DNA from: RYN-230 sp963834515
Lineage (GTDB): Bacteria > Actinomycetota > Actinomycetes > Streptosporangiales > Streptosporangiaceae
Assembly: GCA_963834515.1 (NCBI GenBank)
Contig: CAWICB010000003.1
Coordinates: forward strand, 620,001 to 684,000
DNA: 64,000 bases
Direction of reading: 5' to 3'
Position numbers and translations under genes: made by a program. The notes beneath the pieces were generated by a model. That model saw only the letters and a list, made by a program, of their open reading frames with translations, did no database searches and was not told the origin of the DNA. Every line of letters starts with the position of its first letter. Positions within the stretch are counted from its first letter, which is position 1. Of this stretch, positions 9,812 to 18,405 are shown piece by piece.

Positions 9812-10654
9812 ATGTGCCGTTGGCTGGCGTACTCCGGGGAGCCACTGCGGCCGTCCGAGCTGGTCTTGGACCCCCAGCACTCGCTCATCGCGCAGTCGCT
9901 GGATTCTCCGCTGGGAGCCGAGACGGTCAACGGTGACGGCTTCGGCTTCGGCTGGTACCCAGCCAATCCGGGAGCGGGGAATGTTCCCGGGCTCTTCCGC
10001 AGCACCGAACCCGCATGGAATGACCAGAACCTGCGTGAGCTCACTCAGGCCATCGAGTCTCCGCTGTTCTTCAGCCACGTCCGGGCCGCGGCCGGCCCGC
10101 CGATCCAGCAGACCAACTGCCACCCCTTCCGGTTCCAGAACTGGCTGTTCATGCACAACGGCGCCCTCGCCGGCTTCGGCTCGGTGAAACGCGACCTGAC
10201 CTTCGCCGTCGACCCGTCCCTGTACCCCCACATCCAAGGGACCACCGACTCTGAGGTCTTGTTCCACCTCGCCCTGACCCTGGGATTGCGGGAGGATCCC
10301 ATAGCCGCCATGGCCAAGGCCATCCAGGCGGTCGAGTCGGCCGGTCACGAGCACGGGGTGAAGTTCCCGATGCAGGGGACTGTCGCAGTCTCCGATGGCA
10401 GCACCCTGTGGGCCTTCCGCTATTCGTCGCAGCGGCAAACGCGCACCCTGTTCCACTCGGCTGATATCGCCACACTGCAAGAGATGTACCCGGACATCGA
10501 GCGGCTGCGGGTGTTCGGTAAGCGTGCCCACGTCGTGGTCTCGGAGCCGCTGAACGACCTGCCCGGGGCCTTCGTCGAAGTCCCCGAGTCGAGCGTCGCC
10601 GTCCTCGACGAGTCCGGCTACCACCACCACCCGTTCCTGGCCGACCAGCCGTAA
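9812..10654 (+). CDS. Class II glutamine amidotransferase
   Basis: The 280-residue protein begins MCRWLAYSGEP. Cys2 becomes the N-terminal nucleophile of Ntn glutamine amidotransferases once Met1 is removed. GDGFGFGWYP (about residues 41-50), HVRAAAG (near 89) and HNGALAGF (near 113) complete the GATase type 2 glutaminase site. The closest described group is the EgtC/YafJ-like stand-alone class, which hydrolyses a gamma-glutamyl amide; EgtC acts in ergothioneine synthesis. No egt genes are visible, so that role is not supported here. The start is set by GAGGAGG seven bases before the ATG. Length and motifs are complete. Confidence 0.88.
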   Translation: MCRWLAYSGEPLRPSELVLDPQHSLIAQSLDSPLGAETVNGDGFGFGWYPANPGAGNVPGLFRSTEPAWNDQNLRELTQAIESPLFFSHVRAAAGPPIQQTNCHPFRFQNWLFMHNGALAGFGSVKRDLTFAVDPSLYPHIQGTTDSEVLFHLALTLGLREDPIAAMAKAIQAVESAGHEHGVKFPMQGTVAVSDGSTLWAFRYSSQRQTRTLFHSADIATLQEMYPDIERLRVFGKRAHVVVSEPLNDLPGAFVEVPESSVAVLDESGYHHHPFLADQP

Positions 10655-10882
10655 CGCCTCAGCACCAGAGCCCGGCCGCGCGATCTCTCGGTCAGCGGTC
10701 TGCAAGGGCCGGGGGAGGATAGCGCTCGCTTCCCGGGCCAGATCGCCACCCGCAGTCCCGAACACCCGGCAGCGGGGTCGTTCCTCCCAACCCTCCCGTG
10801 GCTATCCGCCAGGGGTACTCATCCGCGCGGGATGATGAAAGGCGCCACTCGCCGCGACGCCAGCGGCTCGGACTACCAGGAG

Positions 10883-11050
10883 CTAGATGCGGCGGCGGCC
10901 CACCCGTGGGGTGACGGCCGCGGCCACCACTGCGGTCTTGGCCACCGGCGCGCCGCGACCGGGCGTCACGGCGGAGGCTACTACCGCGGTCTTGGCGACC
11001 GGGGCCCGGATGACGCCGACCCTTCCGACACGTGCTGGCCTGAGCGGCAT
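10883..11050 (-). CDS. Small basic protein with an internal repeat, paired with DUF6325
   Basis: The 55-residue frame starts with ATG 11050, one base after the stop of the DUF6325 gene, so it is probably translated by reinitiation. It contains an imperfect tandem repeat, APVAKTAVVASAVTP then APVAKTAVVAAAVTP, between basic ends (MPLRPARVGRVGV and RVGRRRI). The repeats may form two short hydrophobic helices. Small proteins of this look often follow DUF6325 genes in actinobacteria (from memory). The function is unknown. A long plus-strand frame overlaps the same DNA but has no match to anything I know and lacks this coupling. Confidence 0.6.
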   Translation of the reverse strand: MPLRPARVGRVGVIRAPVAKTAVVASAVTPGRGAPVAKTAVVAAAVTPRVGRRRI

Positions 11051-11051
11051 G

Positions 11052-11516
11052 TCAGTCTCCCGTCGTGGCAGTTGCCTGGTCGGCCTCAATCGAGGCGATG
11101 ATTGCCTGAATGGGAATTCGCCCGTCCGCGATCAGCTGGCCACCCGACCGCCGGGCCGCGGCGGCGAAGGGCGCGGCCCATAGGTTCTCCCAGATGAGCA
11201 CGCCGGCGGTGCTGCCCGGCTCCATCGCGGCGGCCAGGTTCTCGACATCGTCCGCGGCCAGGAGCTCGCCCAGCTCAGCTTCGAGTGCCTGCAGTTCGCC
11301 GAGCTCTTCGACATCGGACAGTTCGGTCGCCTCGACGACGCCGTCCGCGTCCTTGGTGAGGATCAGCACATCGATCACCCGGATGGTGCCCGAGTCGATC
11401 AGCGCTCGCAGTTCGGCCGCCATCTCGCCGGTGAAGTTGCTCGCTCCCGCCGGGAACTCGACGACGACGTAGTCAACCGGGCCTAGTTCATCAAGGGATA
11501 CCTCGGTCATCATCAT
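11052..11516 (-). CDS. DUF6325 family protein
   Basis: This 154-residue acidic soluble protein matches the DUF6325 pattern. It opens with LDELGPVDYVVVEFPAG and runs through IRVIDVLILTKDADG, a Glu/Leu-rich helix (VEELGELQALEAELGELL), AAAMEPGSTAGVLIWENLWA and a final alanine-rich helix. It recalls small alpha/beta stress proteins that fold as a ferredoxin-like unit, but no active site is visible and the biochemical role is unknown. The start is one of three consecutive ATGs (11516, 11513, 11510) and cannot be fixed. It forms a two-gene unit with the small basic protein downstream. Confidence 0.8.
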   Translation of the reverse strand: MMMTEVSLDELGPVDYVVVEFPAGASNFTGEMAAELRALIDSGTIRVIDVLILTKDADGVVEATELSDVEELGELQALEAELGELLAADDVENLAAAMEPGSTAGVLIWENLWAAPFAAAARRSGGQLIADGRIPIQAIIASIEADQATATTGD

Positions 11517-11714
11517 CCCGTTCGCTGGCCCGAGCTGAGCTGCCGCGGCGCGGAAGCCTCACAGGCGGTCCTCATCGTAGACGGACCGCAGTCCCGGCCG
11601 CCTCATCCACCGCGGATGATGCAGCGCGTATCGCGACGACGCCTCGGGAACGGGTACAAGCTGCCGGCGGGACTGAGATCAGCGAGTCCGGGTTCGAGAC
11701 CAAGGCCGCCGCGC

Positions 11715-13355
11715 TCACCTGGGGACGCGACCGTGCGCGGTCATCGCGGTGAGCCCGGCTCGTTGCTGTTGTGCGAAGTCCCTGCTGCGGATGGCGGCCA
11801 GCGATATCACTCCCGAGACCAGGGCGATGATGGCCGCGACGAGCAGGATGCGGTTCAGGCCGGTAGTGAAGGCTGACCGGGTGATCAGCCCCACGGCCTG
11901 CCTGCTGTGCCCGTGCAGCTTGCTGATCACGTTCCCGATCTCGCCGGATTGGACGGCGGCGGCGATCTGCGGGCCCCGATGGGACAGGCCGGGGACCGCG
12001 GCGACCCGGGTGAGCACGTCGTCTTTGACTTTGTTGGAGAACAGTGTTCCCAGCAGGGCGATGCCGGTGGCGATGCCGACCTGTCGGAAGGTGGAGTTGA
12101 TGCCCGAGGCCATTCCGGCCTGCTGCGGCTGCACCACGCCGACGGCGGTGGAGGCCAGCGGTGGGTTCACCAGGCCGACGCCGAGGCCGCCCACGATCAT
12201 GCCGGGGATCAGGTGGGTCCAGGTCGATCCGGCATCGAGCCCGCGCATAAGCAGCAGCCCGACGCCGACCAGGATCAGGCCGGGCCCGATGAGCAGCCGG
12301 ATCGGCGCGCGCGAAGTAAGCTGCCCGGCCGGTACGGCGGTCAGCAGGATGGCGCCCGACAGGAACATCACCCGCACGCCGGTGCCTAGCGGCGAGTAGC
12401 CCAGGATGTCCTGCAGGTATAGCACGAGGTAGAGGAGCATCGCGAAGATTGAGGCGCTGAGCCCGAACGCCGCGACCGATCCGCCGGCGAAGGTCGGCAA
12501 CCGGAACAGCTTCAGGTCGAACATCGGATGGGCGATGCGCATCTCCACGATGACAAAGACAGCCAGCAGCACTGCCGCCGCGGCCAGGCAGCCGAGGACC
12601 AGACCGCTGGAAAAGGACCGCTCGTTGGACTCGATCAGCCCGTATACCAGGCTCGACAGCGCCACCGTGAACAGCGCGAAGCCTGCCCAGTCGGGCCGGC
12701 TGGCATACGGCGCCCGGGATTCAGCCACCTTCATCAGCGCGATGACGACGGCGATGAGGCCGAGCGGCGCGTTCACGAAGAAGATCCACCGCCAGGACAG
12801 GCCGGAGACCAGCAGGCCGCCGAGCAGCGGGCCGATGGCGACAGCCAGGCCGGTCACCGCGCCCCAGACGCCGAACGCGGTGCCGCGGTCCTTGCCGCGG
12901 AAGGCATCGGCCAGCAGGGCCAGCGATACCGCGAACATGATTGCCCCGCCGACTCCCTGCAGGGCGCGGGACAGCTGGAGCATCAACGTAGTGACGGCGA
13001 AGCCGCACAGCACCGACGCGCAGGTGAAGATGGCCAGGCCGATCAGGTACAGCAGCCGGCGGCCATACATGTCCGCCAAGCTGCCAGCCGTCAGCAGGAA
13101 CGCCGCCAGAGTCAGGGCGTAAGCGTCCACGACCCATTGCAGGTCCGAGAAACTTGAGTGCAGCGCTCGCTGGATATCAGGCAGGGCGACATTCACGATC
13201 GTGATGTCCAGTAGCAGCATGAACGTGCCGAGGCACACCGCCACCAGCGTCCACCACTTGTTTCCGCGCTGACCAGGATCCTCCCCGCCATCCCCGGCCC
13301 GATCGTCCGGGCGGCGCTGGTCCTGGCCGGACAGATCTGCATGGGCTTCGGTCAC
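11715..13355 (-). CDS. DHA2-family (EmrB/QacA) multidrug MFS exporter
   Basis: This protein of about 546 residues has the 14-span layout of DHA2 drug:proton antiporters. Span 1 carries LDITIVNVALPDIQ (motif D1, with the functional Asp), followed by WVVDAYALTLAAFLLTAGSL and the motif A loop ADMYGRR. The motif C-type antiporter glycines follow in span 5. It ends in a short basic tail. I prefer the GTG at 13355, which has GGGAG seven bases upstream, over the upstream ATG at 13391. The substrate is unknown. No regulator is adjacent; the downstream DUF6325 pair on the same strand is about 200 bases away. Confidence 0.9.
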   Translation of the reverse strand: MTEAHADLSGQDQRRPDDRAGDGGEDPGQRGNKWWTLVAVCLGTFMLLLDITIVNVALPDIQRALHSSFSDLQWVVDAYALTLAAFLLTAGSLADMYGRRLLYLIGLAIFTCASVLCGFAVTTLMLQLSRALQGVGGAIMFAVSLALLADAFRGKDRGTAFGVWGAVTGLAVAIGPLLGGLLVSGLSWRWIFFVNAPLGLIAVVIALMKVAESRAPYASRPDWAGFALFTVALSSLVYGLIESNERSFSSGLVLGCLAAAAVLLAVFVIVEMRIAHPMFDLKLFRLPTFAGGSVAAFGLSASIFAMLLYLVLYLQDILGYSPLGTGVRVMFLSGAILLTAVPAGQLTSRAPIRLLIGPGLILVGVGLLLMRGLDAGSTWTHLIPGMIVGGLGVGLVNPPLASTAVGVVQPQQAGMASGINSTFRQVGIATGIALLGTLFSNKVKDDVLTRVAAVPGLSHRGPQIAAAVQSGEIGNVISKLHGHSRQAVGLITRSAFTTGLNRILLVAAIIALVSGVISLAAIRSRDFAQQQRAGLTAMTAHGRVPR

Positions 13356-14865
13356 GATAGGCTCCCGATGGCTTGGGGACCGAAACAGCATCTGCGGCGC
13401 AGGGGCTTGCCAGGATGGTATCCGTCCCGGGCGTTTCCGGGCTGGGGACGGCCAGGCATGGGTGACCTGTTCGCAGCAACCCCTTCGGCACGACCGATTG
13501 TAGTCATGTCGATCACCGTGCGACCTCCTTGAGCGCGGCGCGGTGGATCCAGCACACCGTCGGCTTCAGGTGCCAGCTCCGCGGGGTTGCTCATCGAGCC
13601 AGGCCCAGCGAGTTCTGTCCACCGCTCCGTTTCACCGGCGCCTACGGCCAGTCCGAGGCTGTGTGGTCCGTGCCCGAGGACGAGCCGGACATCTCGTAAT
13701 TGACCAATGCGGTCAGATGGGTAATTAACATTGAAGAATACCTAAATACACACACTCCGTTAAAGCCATTGACACGGCGCGACAACTGTCAAATGATGTG
13801 CACACCTGCGCTGCTCCGGACCTCGGCGGTGAACACCTGTAACCTCTGCCGAGGATCTGGTCGCATTGCCCGATCAAACTGAGGATCTGCAGGCCAAGCT
13901 GATGGCCATGACCAAGCTGGCCCTGCTGTACCCGCATACGTTCAAGATACTCTTGCTCGCCGCTAGGGAAGCGCTGCGGCCCATGAGCGTCGAAGCACGA
14001 CTGGATGGCCACTCACAGGGTTCGGTCGTACCCTGGGAGCATTGAGTGCGCAGCAGATAGCCTGGCTCCCGGACGGGGAGCCACCCTCGGCAATGCTGAT
14101 CATCATAAGGGATTTCTGGTCGACCGCGCTGAGGCAACGCTTCGCCGTTGACAAGCGCAGAACTGGAATCTGCTCACAGTGACCCAAATCATCGGCATAA
14201 CTCTCGGCCGCCGGCTCGGCGATATGCGCGCCGTGAACCTATGAAGCGTCACAAGAAATCTCACCGTGGGTGAGGAAAGTAAATTGCCATTCACTGACGC
14301 TCCGCATGAGCGGCAAGATCAGCCTTGAAACGGCAGATTCAGGACGTTGCCCCAGCTGGTGTCGGCGTGACGATCGTGGCGTTCGTCCTGCACATGCTGT
14401 GGATGTACCAGCGGGGGCTAGCAGCGAGTGGATGGGGTTGCGCTGGCAGGCGAAGGTGGTTCGGCCAGTCCTGAGGGTGGCGGCGTGCCGACCAGCCAGG
14501 GCCGCAGGCTCCCTGCTGACCTGCCGGAGGTGCGGTAGACCACGGAGCAGATCGGGCTGAACGGGAACTGGCGCAGAGGCAGACAGGGCTGCGGATCAGC
14601 AGCGACTGGGCCTTCGACGTTGCCGCCGATGGCACTTTCGTGGTCATGGGTATCGCTGGTCTACCGGCTGACCCAGCGCAGGCAGTGGGGTTTGGGAAGG
14701 GCGACCCGTTCAGCCACACCCGCTGGGACATCAGCGCCTGACCTCGCGCCTCCTGGCCCGGCGTCAAACTCGGCCGCCGCTTGGCCGATGAGTTACCGCT
14801 CGCCGGTCAGTCCCATCGTTCAGGACAACATCAACAGGCGATGCCAGGAAGAGGCGTGAAGACCC
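13356..14865. other. Degenerate region with an integration-unit remnant
   Basis: No complete gene is supported in this 1.5-kb stretch. It contains a copy of the right-end repeat (14226-14352) and a protein-like plus-strand remnant in the frame ending at the TGA 14739-14741. That remnant has no usable start and includes LRISSDWAFDVAADGTFVVM and GDPFSHTRWDISA. The upstream part (13700-14000) has lower GC than its neighbours. I read the whole stretch as decayed accessory DNA. Confidence 0.5.
14226..14352 (+). repeat. Right-end repeat of the tRNA-Ala integration units, type A remnant
   Basis: This segment matches the start of the repeats at 28187 and 40640. Shared blocks are the CGTGAAC/TATGAAGCGTCA block, TTGCCATTC, ATGAGCGGCAAG and CTTGAAACGGCAGATTCA. 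Similarity ends near 14352, and neither the 23-bp arm motif nor a tRNA core follows. It marks an old, deleted unit about 27 kb from the tRNA. Confidence 0.6.
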
Positions 14866-15060
14866 ATGGTGCCCTACGACACCTACCGGATCTACCAGAT
14901 CGAGCGTGCCAAGAGCCTCACCGAGGTCCAGTGGGCTGACGAGCAAGCGGCCCGGTTCGCCTCCGCCGTGTCGTCGCTTTTTGGTGGCATCATGCGGCCG
15001 GTGCGCGCCGTGCGGGCGCTGCACCCGGCTGGTTCCCGCGGCCTGCCCCGCCCGGCCTAA
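14866..15060 (+). CDS. Small conserved-looking protein of unknown function
   Basis: The 64-residue frame starts with ATG 14866, with GAAGAGG upstream. It begins MVPYDTYRIYQIERAKSLTE and continues as a charged helix (VQWADEQAARFASAVSSLF) with a basic tail. Short proteins with this tyrosine-rich start and a helix followed by an Arg/Pro tail are common in actinomycetes and have no assigned role (from memory). Codon use is high GC at the third position, like its neighbours. It stands alone between decayed DNA and the next membrane protein. Confidence 0.6.
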   Translation: MVPYDTYRIYQIERAKSLTEVQWADEQAARFASAVSSLFGGIMRPVRAVRALHPAGSRGLPRPA

Positions 15061-15416
15061 CTGGTTGACCCGGCTGGCAGCAAGCCAATCCCCACCGCGG
15101 CGCTGTTGCTGGCCGAACGTGAAGACGGCAGGCGAGCTTGCCGGGAGGAGCCATGGATATCGCGTTTCCTGGAGAGTCAGCCGAGTACCGGGCCGCGCGG
15201 GACCGGCTGCTGGACCAGGAGATCGAGCTGAGCCCGACCACATCCGCATTCGTTGGTGTCGGTTGTGGATGTCAGCTCGGTTGACTGAGCCACCCGGAGT
15301 GAACTGGGCGAGATCCGGCAACGCCGTTAGCCGCGGTCCTTGTACGCTCCGCGAGGCGGGGGGATCATCGATCCACGGCCCGAACGGCCTGCCTGCAGGA
15401 TCGGAGGCGGAAGTTC

Positions 15417-16085
15417 GTGGACAACACTGACCGAAGCAACCAACCTGATCAGGCCGGTGGCGACCCGCACCCGGCGGTGGTCACGTTTGTGACCACGGAG
15501 CACTTCACGTTGCAGGGTGCCCGCTCATCCACGATCTCGGAATCGACCGGCCGGGCGAGCGTGTTCCTCGGCGCGGTATCCGGCGGCCTGATCGCCCTAG
15601 GGCTCGTCGCCACCGCCACCAAGACCGGCGTGGCGTTCTACGCGTTCGGGCTCATTCTGCTGCCCACGCTGGCCTTCGTGGGGCTGGCGACGTTCCACCG
15701 GGTGCTGCAGTCAGGAATCGAGGACCTTGCATACGCGCGCCGTATCGCGCAGCTCCGCGACTATTACTTCGATCACGCTCCCGAGCTGGCCGGCTACCTG
15801 CTCAACCCCGCGGAAGGGCTGCCGACCCCGGGACTGGGGATCGGCCTGTGGCAGCAATTCGTGACTGTCGCAGGGATGGTCGCGGTGATCACTGCGGTAC
15901 TGGCCGGCTCCGCTGCCGGGCTGCTCGCGGCCGTAGCTTCTGGCCACTCGCTGATAGCCGCGCTTGTCGCCGGCGTGGTCGTCGCCGCTGCGGCACTGAC
16001 CGGGCTGATGTGCTATCAGAATTCGGCCTGGATCCGGGGCAGCACGGCGTCACTGTTCCCCGGCGCAGAGGCAGGGCCACACTGA
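15417..16085 (+). CDS. Four-span membrane protein of unknown function
   Basis: This 222-residue protein has a soluble N-terminus of about 45 residues with VVTFVTTEHFTLQGARSSTI, then two membrane spans (about 48-98), a soluble helical segment (LAYARRIAQLRDYYFDHAPEL) and two more spans (about 145-200). The N-terminal FTLQGARS-TISESTGR pattern recurs in actinobacterial membrane proteins of unknown role (from memory). The GTG start at 15417 has GGAGGCGG about nine bases upstream; no ATG fits. It is monocistronic as far as can be seen. Confidence 0.75.
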   Translation: MDNTDRSNQPDQAGGDPHPAVVTFVTTEHFTLQGARSSTISESTGRASVFLGAVSGGLIALGLVATATKTGVAFYAFGLILLPTLAFVGLATFHRVLQSGIEDLAYARRIAQLRDYYFDHAPELAGYLLNPAEGLPTPGLGIGLWQQFVTVAGMVAVITAVLAGSAAGLLAAVASGHSLIAALVAGVVVAAAALTGLMCYQNSAWIRGSTASLFPGAEAGPH

Positions 16086-16339
16086 ACCCGCCCGGCAGCG
16101 CGATGTGCCGGTTCCTGCAGTCAGCTGGGTGGCCCAGCGAGACAGCGCCTGGCCCGTGACGAACGACGCGGCTCAGTGGCCGCGCGAGCTCCCCGCGCAA
16201 TCACATTTCCGTAGGACGGGCATCGTCTTCGGTCATGCCCGCAAGCGTCGCGGGAGCGGCTGTATCTTTCCCTGTCGGCCCGCTGTCAGCGTCACTAGCA
16301 TTGCCATAAACGGGAATCCGGATCCGCGGGCCGTTCGAG
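16086..16339. other. Short intergenic stretch
   Basis: No gene is supported in these 254 bases before the small coupled frame at 16340. It may contain the promoter for the DUF1326 pair. Confidence 0.4.
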
Positions 16340-16495
16340 ATGGTCACCGATGATGGCCAGCTGATGGACGACGGCGGCCGTTTGCCGCAGGCCCTGGTGG
16401 TCGCGCTGGCGCTAGCGGAGGGCCGCCTCGTGCCGGGCCTGGCGCCCGGCTTGCGGCAGCTGGCCAACCCTGGCCAGATGGGGGGCATGCGATGA
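16340..16495 (+). CDS. 51-residue protein translationally coupled to the DUF1326 gene
   Basis: The frame starts at ATG 16340, or possibly somewhat upstream, since the frame stays open for GIRIRGPFE. Its TGA stop overlaps the ATG of the DUF1326 gene (ATGA, 16492-16495). The peptide reads MVTDDGQLMDDGGRLPQALV and goes on to an alanine/leucine-rich helix ending GQMGGMR. The four-base overlap strongly suggests co-translation. I do not recognise the family and see no cysteine or catalytic motif. It could be a partner or leader of the DUF1326 protein. Confidence 0.5.
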   Translation: MVTDDGQLMDDGGRLPQALVVALALAEGRLVPGLAPGLRQLANPGQMGGMR

Positions 16496-17133
16496 CCGGA
16501 TCGAGGCCGGGCCCGGTGGCCGACTGGCGCGTGCGGGGCTCCTATTTCGAGGGATGCAACTGCGAGGCGATCTGCCCGTGTCGCAGCGTGGGTGGCCGAC
16601 CCGGCGGCCCCTCAAGTTTCGGGGAATGCTTCGGCGCCCTGTCCTGGCACGTTGACGAAGGCTACGCCGGCGACACCGACCTTTCCGGGCTGCGGACCGT
16701 GCTGTCGATCCGCTACCTCGACCGGGTGCAGCCCAGCACCCCCTGGCAGGTCGTGCTCTATGTCGACCAGGACGCCAGCGACGGTCAGCAGACCGCACTG
16801 GCGGACATCTTCCTGGGCCGGGCCGGCGGAACGGTAGCATGCCTGTACGGCCCGGCCATCGGCGAGGTCTGCGCCGTCCGGCCCGCCCGGATCACCCTCG
16901 AACACACCGCGGCCCGCAAGCGTATTGACGTCATCGGCTACCTGACCGTGGAGGCCGAAGGCGACGCCTCCGAGCCCGGCGACGTCCAGTGCGGCATCCC
17001 GGGGTTCGACCACCCTGGCACCGAGCTCCACGGCGACGCCCTGCGATCAACCGACCCGGCGCTGCGCTGGGAGGTAAGAGGACGCCGCCACGCCGCCTTC
17101 ACCACCGACTTCGACTACAGTTCCGGCCCCTGA
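16492..17133 (+). CDS. DUF1326 domain protein
   Basis: The 213-residue protein carries the DUF1326 N-terminal cysteine pattern, RGSYFEGCNCEAICPC (about residues 16-31), where closely spaced Cys-x-Cys and Cys-Pro-Cys could bind metal or act in thiol chemistry. A beta-rich domain follows (VLSIRYLDRV, WQVVLYVDQDA), and the C-terminus reads AAFTTDFDYSSGP. Some DUF1326 genes sit beside membrane metal-binding proteins, but none is seen here. Its start overlaps the stop of the small upstream gene. The family call is firm; the function is unknown. Confidence 0.85.
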   Translation: MTGSRPGPVADWRVRGSYFEGCNCEAICPCRSVGGRPGGPSSFGECFGALSWHVDEGYAGDTDLSGLRTVLSIRYLDRVQPSTPWQVVLYVDQDASDGQQTALADIFLGRAGGTVACLYGPAIGEVCAVRPARITLEHTAARKRIDVIGYLTVEAEGDASEPGDVQCGIPGFDHPGTELHGDALRSTDPALRWEVRGRRHAAFTTDFDYSSGP

Positions 17134-17273
17134 AGACGGCTCAGGGCTGCCCAGCTCACCGCATCTGGGCGACCCCATCAGCAAGAGCACTTGGGGTGTT
17201 TGCGCCGGGATAGGTGTCCGTCAACTCTAATGATCCTGGCCCCCAGTGCGCGGGCCCTGCTGGCTCGCCTCGC

Positions 17274-17657
17274 TCAGCCCACCAGCGGGCGACGGATCCT
17301 GGATGCGAACAGGTCGCGAAGGCTCACCACGCCACAGACCTTGCGGCCTTCCACGATCGGGAGATGGCGGAACCCGTTCAGGAGCATGATCTGGGCGGCC
17401 TCATCGGCAGACATGTCTGGGCGGGCGGACTGAGGGTCCGGGGTCATCCATACCGATACCAGGGATGCGGAGAGGTTCTCGCCGGACGCGGCCGCACGCA
17501 GGACATCGCGCTCGGTGAGGATGCCAGCAAGGAATGGCCCCTGCATGACGACGGCTGAGCCCACGTTCGCTTGCACCATACCCGCGGCCGCCTCCGCCAC
17601 CGGCGTGTCTGGCGTTGTCGTGGCCACACGCGTACTCATGAGATCCCGGAGGATCAC
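17274..17657 (-). CDS. Two-CBS-domain protein
   Basis: This 127-residue protein is a stand-alone CBS (Bateman) pair. CBS 1 covers about residues 6-60, with GPFLAGILTERDVLRAA. CBS 2 covers about 68-122, with GFRHLPIVEGRKVCGVVSLRDL, the usual adenosine-nucleotide-binding pattern of hydrophobics, Gly-Val-Val-S/T and Asp. Such proteins sense AMP/ATP or S-adenosylmethionine and are often hypoxia or stress genes in actinobacteria. GTG 17657 has GAGGAGG upstream. It lies 27 bases after the stop of the 80-residue gene and is probably co-transcribed with it. Confidence 0.9.
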   Translation of the reverse strand: MILRDLMSTRVATTTPDTPVAEAAAGMVQANVGSAVVMQGPFLAGILTERDVLRAAASGENLSASLVSVWMTPDPQSARPDMSADEAAQIMLLNGFRHLPIVEGRKVCGVVSLRDLFASRIRRPLVG

Positions 17658-17684
17658 CGCGGCCCTCCTCCTGGGACCGAGCTC

Positions 17685-17927
17685 TTACTCACTGCCGCCC
17701 ACCTCATCCAGTTCGGAGTCGCGGTGGGGGCTCGCTGGCCCAGCCAGCTCCTCGGATAGCATCCTCCACAGTGAGCCAGCCCATGCAGATATGCCAGGCC
17801 ACTTCTTCCAGAACAGCTGCAGGGTCGTCTCGTCGAACTCAGCATGAGCGCGCTCAGGCGTGATGGCATCCCTGACCTCCTCGAGATTGTGAATCAACTC
17901 GAGGAACTGCTCAGCGCCGTCATCCAT
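17685..17927 (-). CDS. Small acidic protein of unknown function
   Basis: The 80-residue protein starts at ATG 17927 with GAGGG upstream. It begins MDDGAEQFLELIHNLEEVRD and is helical and acidic, with a Trp-rich middle (LQLFWKKWPGISAWAGSLW). The open frame continues upstream to 17993, but that part is not supported by a start signal. No catalytic motif is seen. Its position 27 bases ahead of the CBS gene on the same strand suggests one operon. Confidence 0.65.
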   Translation of the reverse strand: MDDGAEQFLELIHNLEEVRDAITPERAHAEFDETTLQLFWKKWPGISAWAGSLWRMLSEELAGPASPHRDSELDEVGGSE

Positions 17928-18013
17928 GTAATCACCCTCGGCGCGAGTGTAAACCGGCGACCACGGCAACGCGAGAGCCACCTTGGCAGGCAATCGCCGT
18001 AGTCAGCTAAGTC

Positions 18014-18286
18014 CTAACCCGCAGGAGCTCCGCCGGGCAGAAGTTGCGGTACTTTTCTGCTGTACCCGGGCGCAGGATCAGGGGACGGTTCCCCGGGGCA
18101 CGACCACGTCACTGGCTGGCCGGTGACGTGAGCGATGAGCTCACAGTCGCTGTCGTAGTGGAGCACCGTGACACGTTCCCGCTCCGCTACGGCGGCGATC
18201 AGCAGATCTGGGGAAGCCGACCGCCCGGACCTGGCCGCCTCGCCGCTCATCAGCTGCGGCACGCCGATTAGGTCTGCGTGCACCAT
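18014..18286 (-). pseudogene. Truncated VapC-like PIN-domain fragment
   Basis: This frame matches the C-terminal third of the VapC gene at 28694-29119: PDLLIAAVAERERVTVLHYD corresponds to PDLLVAAVAERERITVIHYD there, followed by ELIAHVTGQPVTW. The N-terminal PIN acidic residues and about 85 residues are missing, and the C-terminus runs on past the normal end. DNA similarity with the intact copy continues leftward into the flanking arm motif at 18043, so both copies sit at the left end of an integration unit. No VapB remains. It is almost certainly inactive. Confidence 0.75.
18043..18065 (+). repeat. Arm-type motif copy, left end of unit 1
   Basis: This copy reads GTTGCGGTACTTTTC followed by TGCTGTAC. 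It is the same 23-bp motif found on both sides of the intact tRNA-Ala core copies. The following bases match those after the motif at 28659 (AGGATCAGGGGAC, then TTCCCCGGGGCAC). Where the core should lie, 84-125 bases to the left, there is no tRNA sequence, so this boundary has been deleted or replaced. Confidence 0.6.
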
Positions 18287-18405
18287 GATCGTCCCGGCGG
18301 GGCTACGGTTCAGGGCCGCAGGGGCGGGTTGTCAGGGTTGAGGAAGCTTCGCTCTTTGAGCCAGCCGTACAGCGGGTGCCGCCTACGCGAGTACTCCCCT
18401 GCTGC

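Noticed and set aside
10832..11101. Plus-strand frame over the small basic DUF6325-linked gene
   Set aside because: It is Gly/His/Arg-rich with no start signal, whereas the minus-strand frame is coupled to DUF6325 and has a clean internal repeat.
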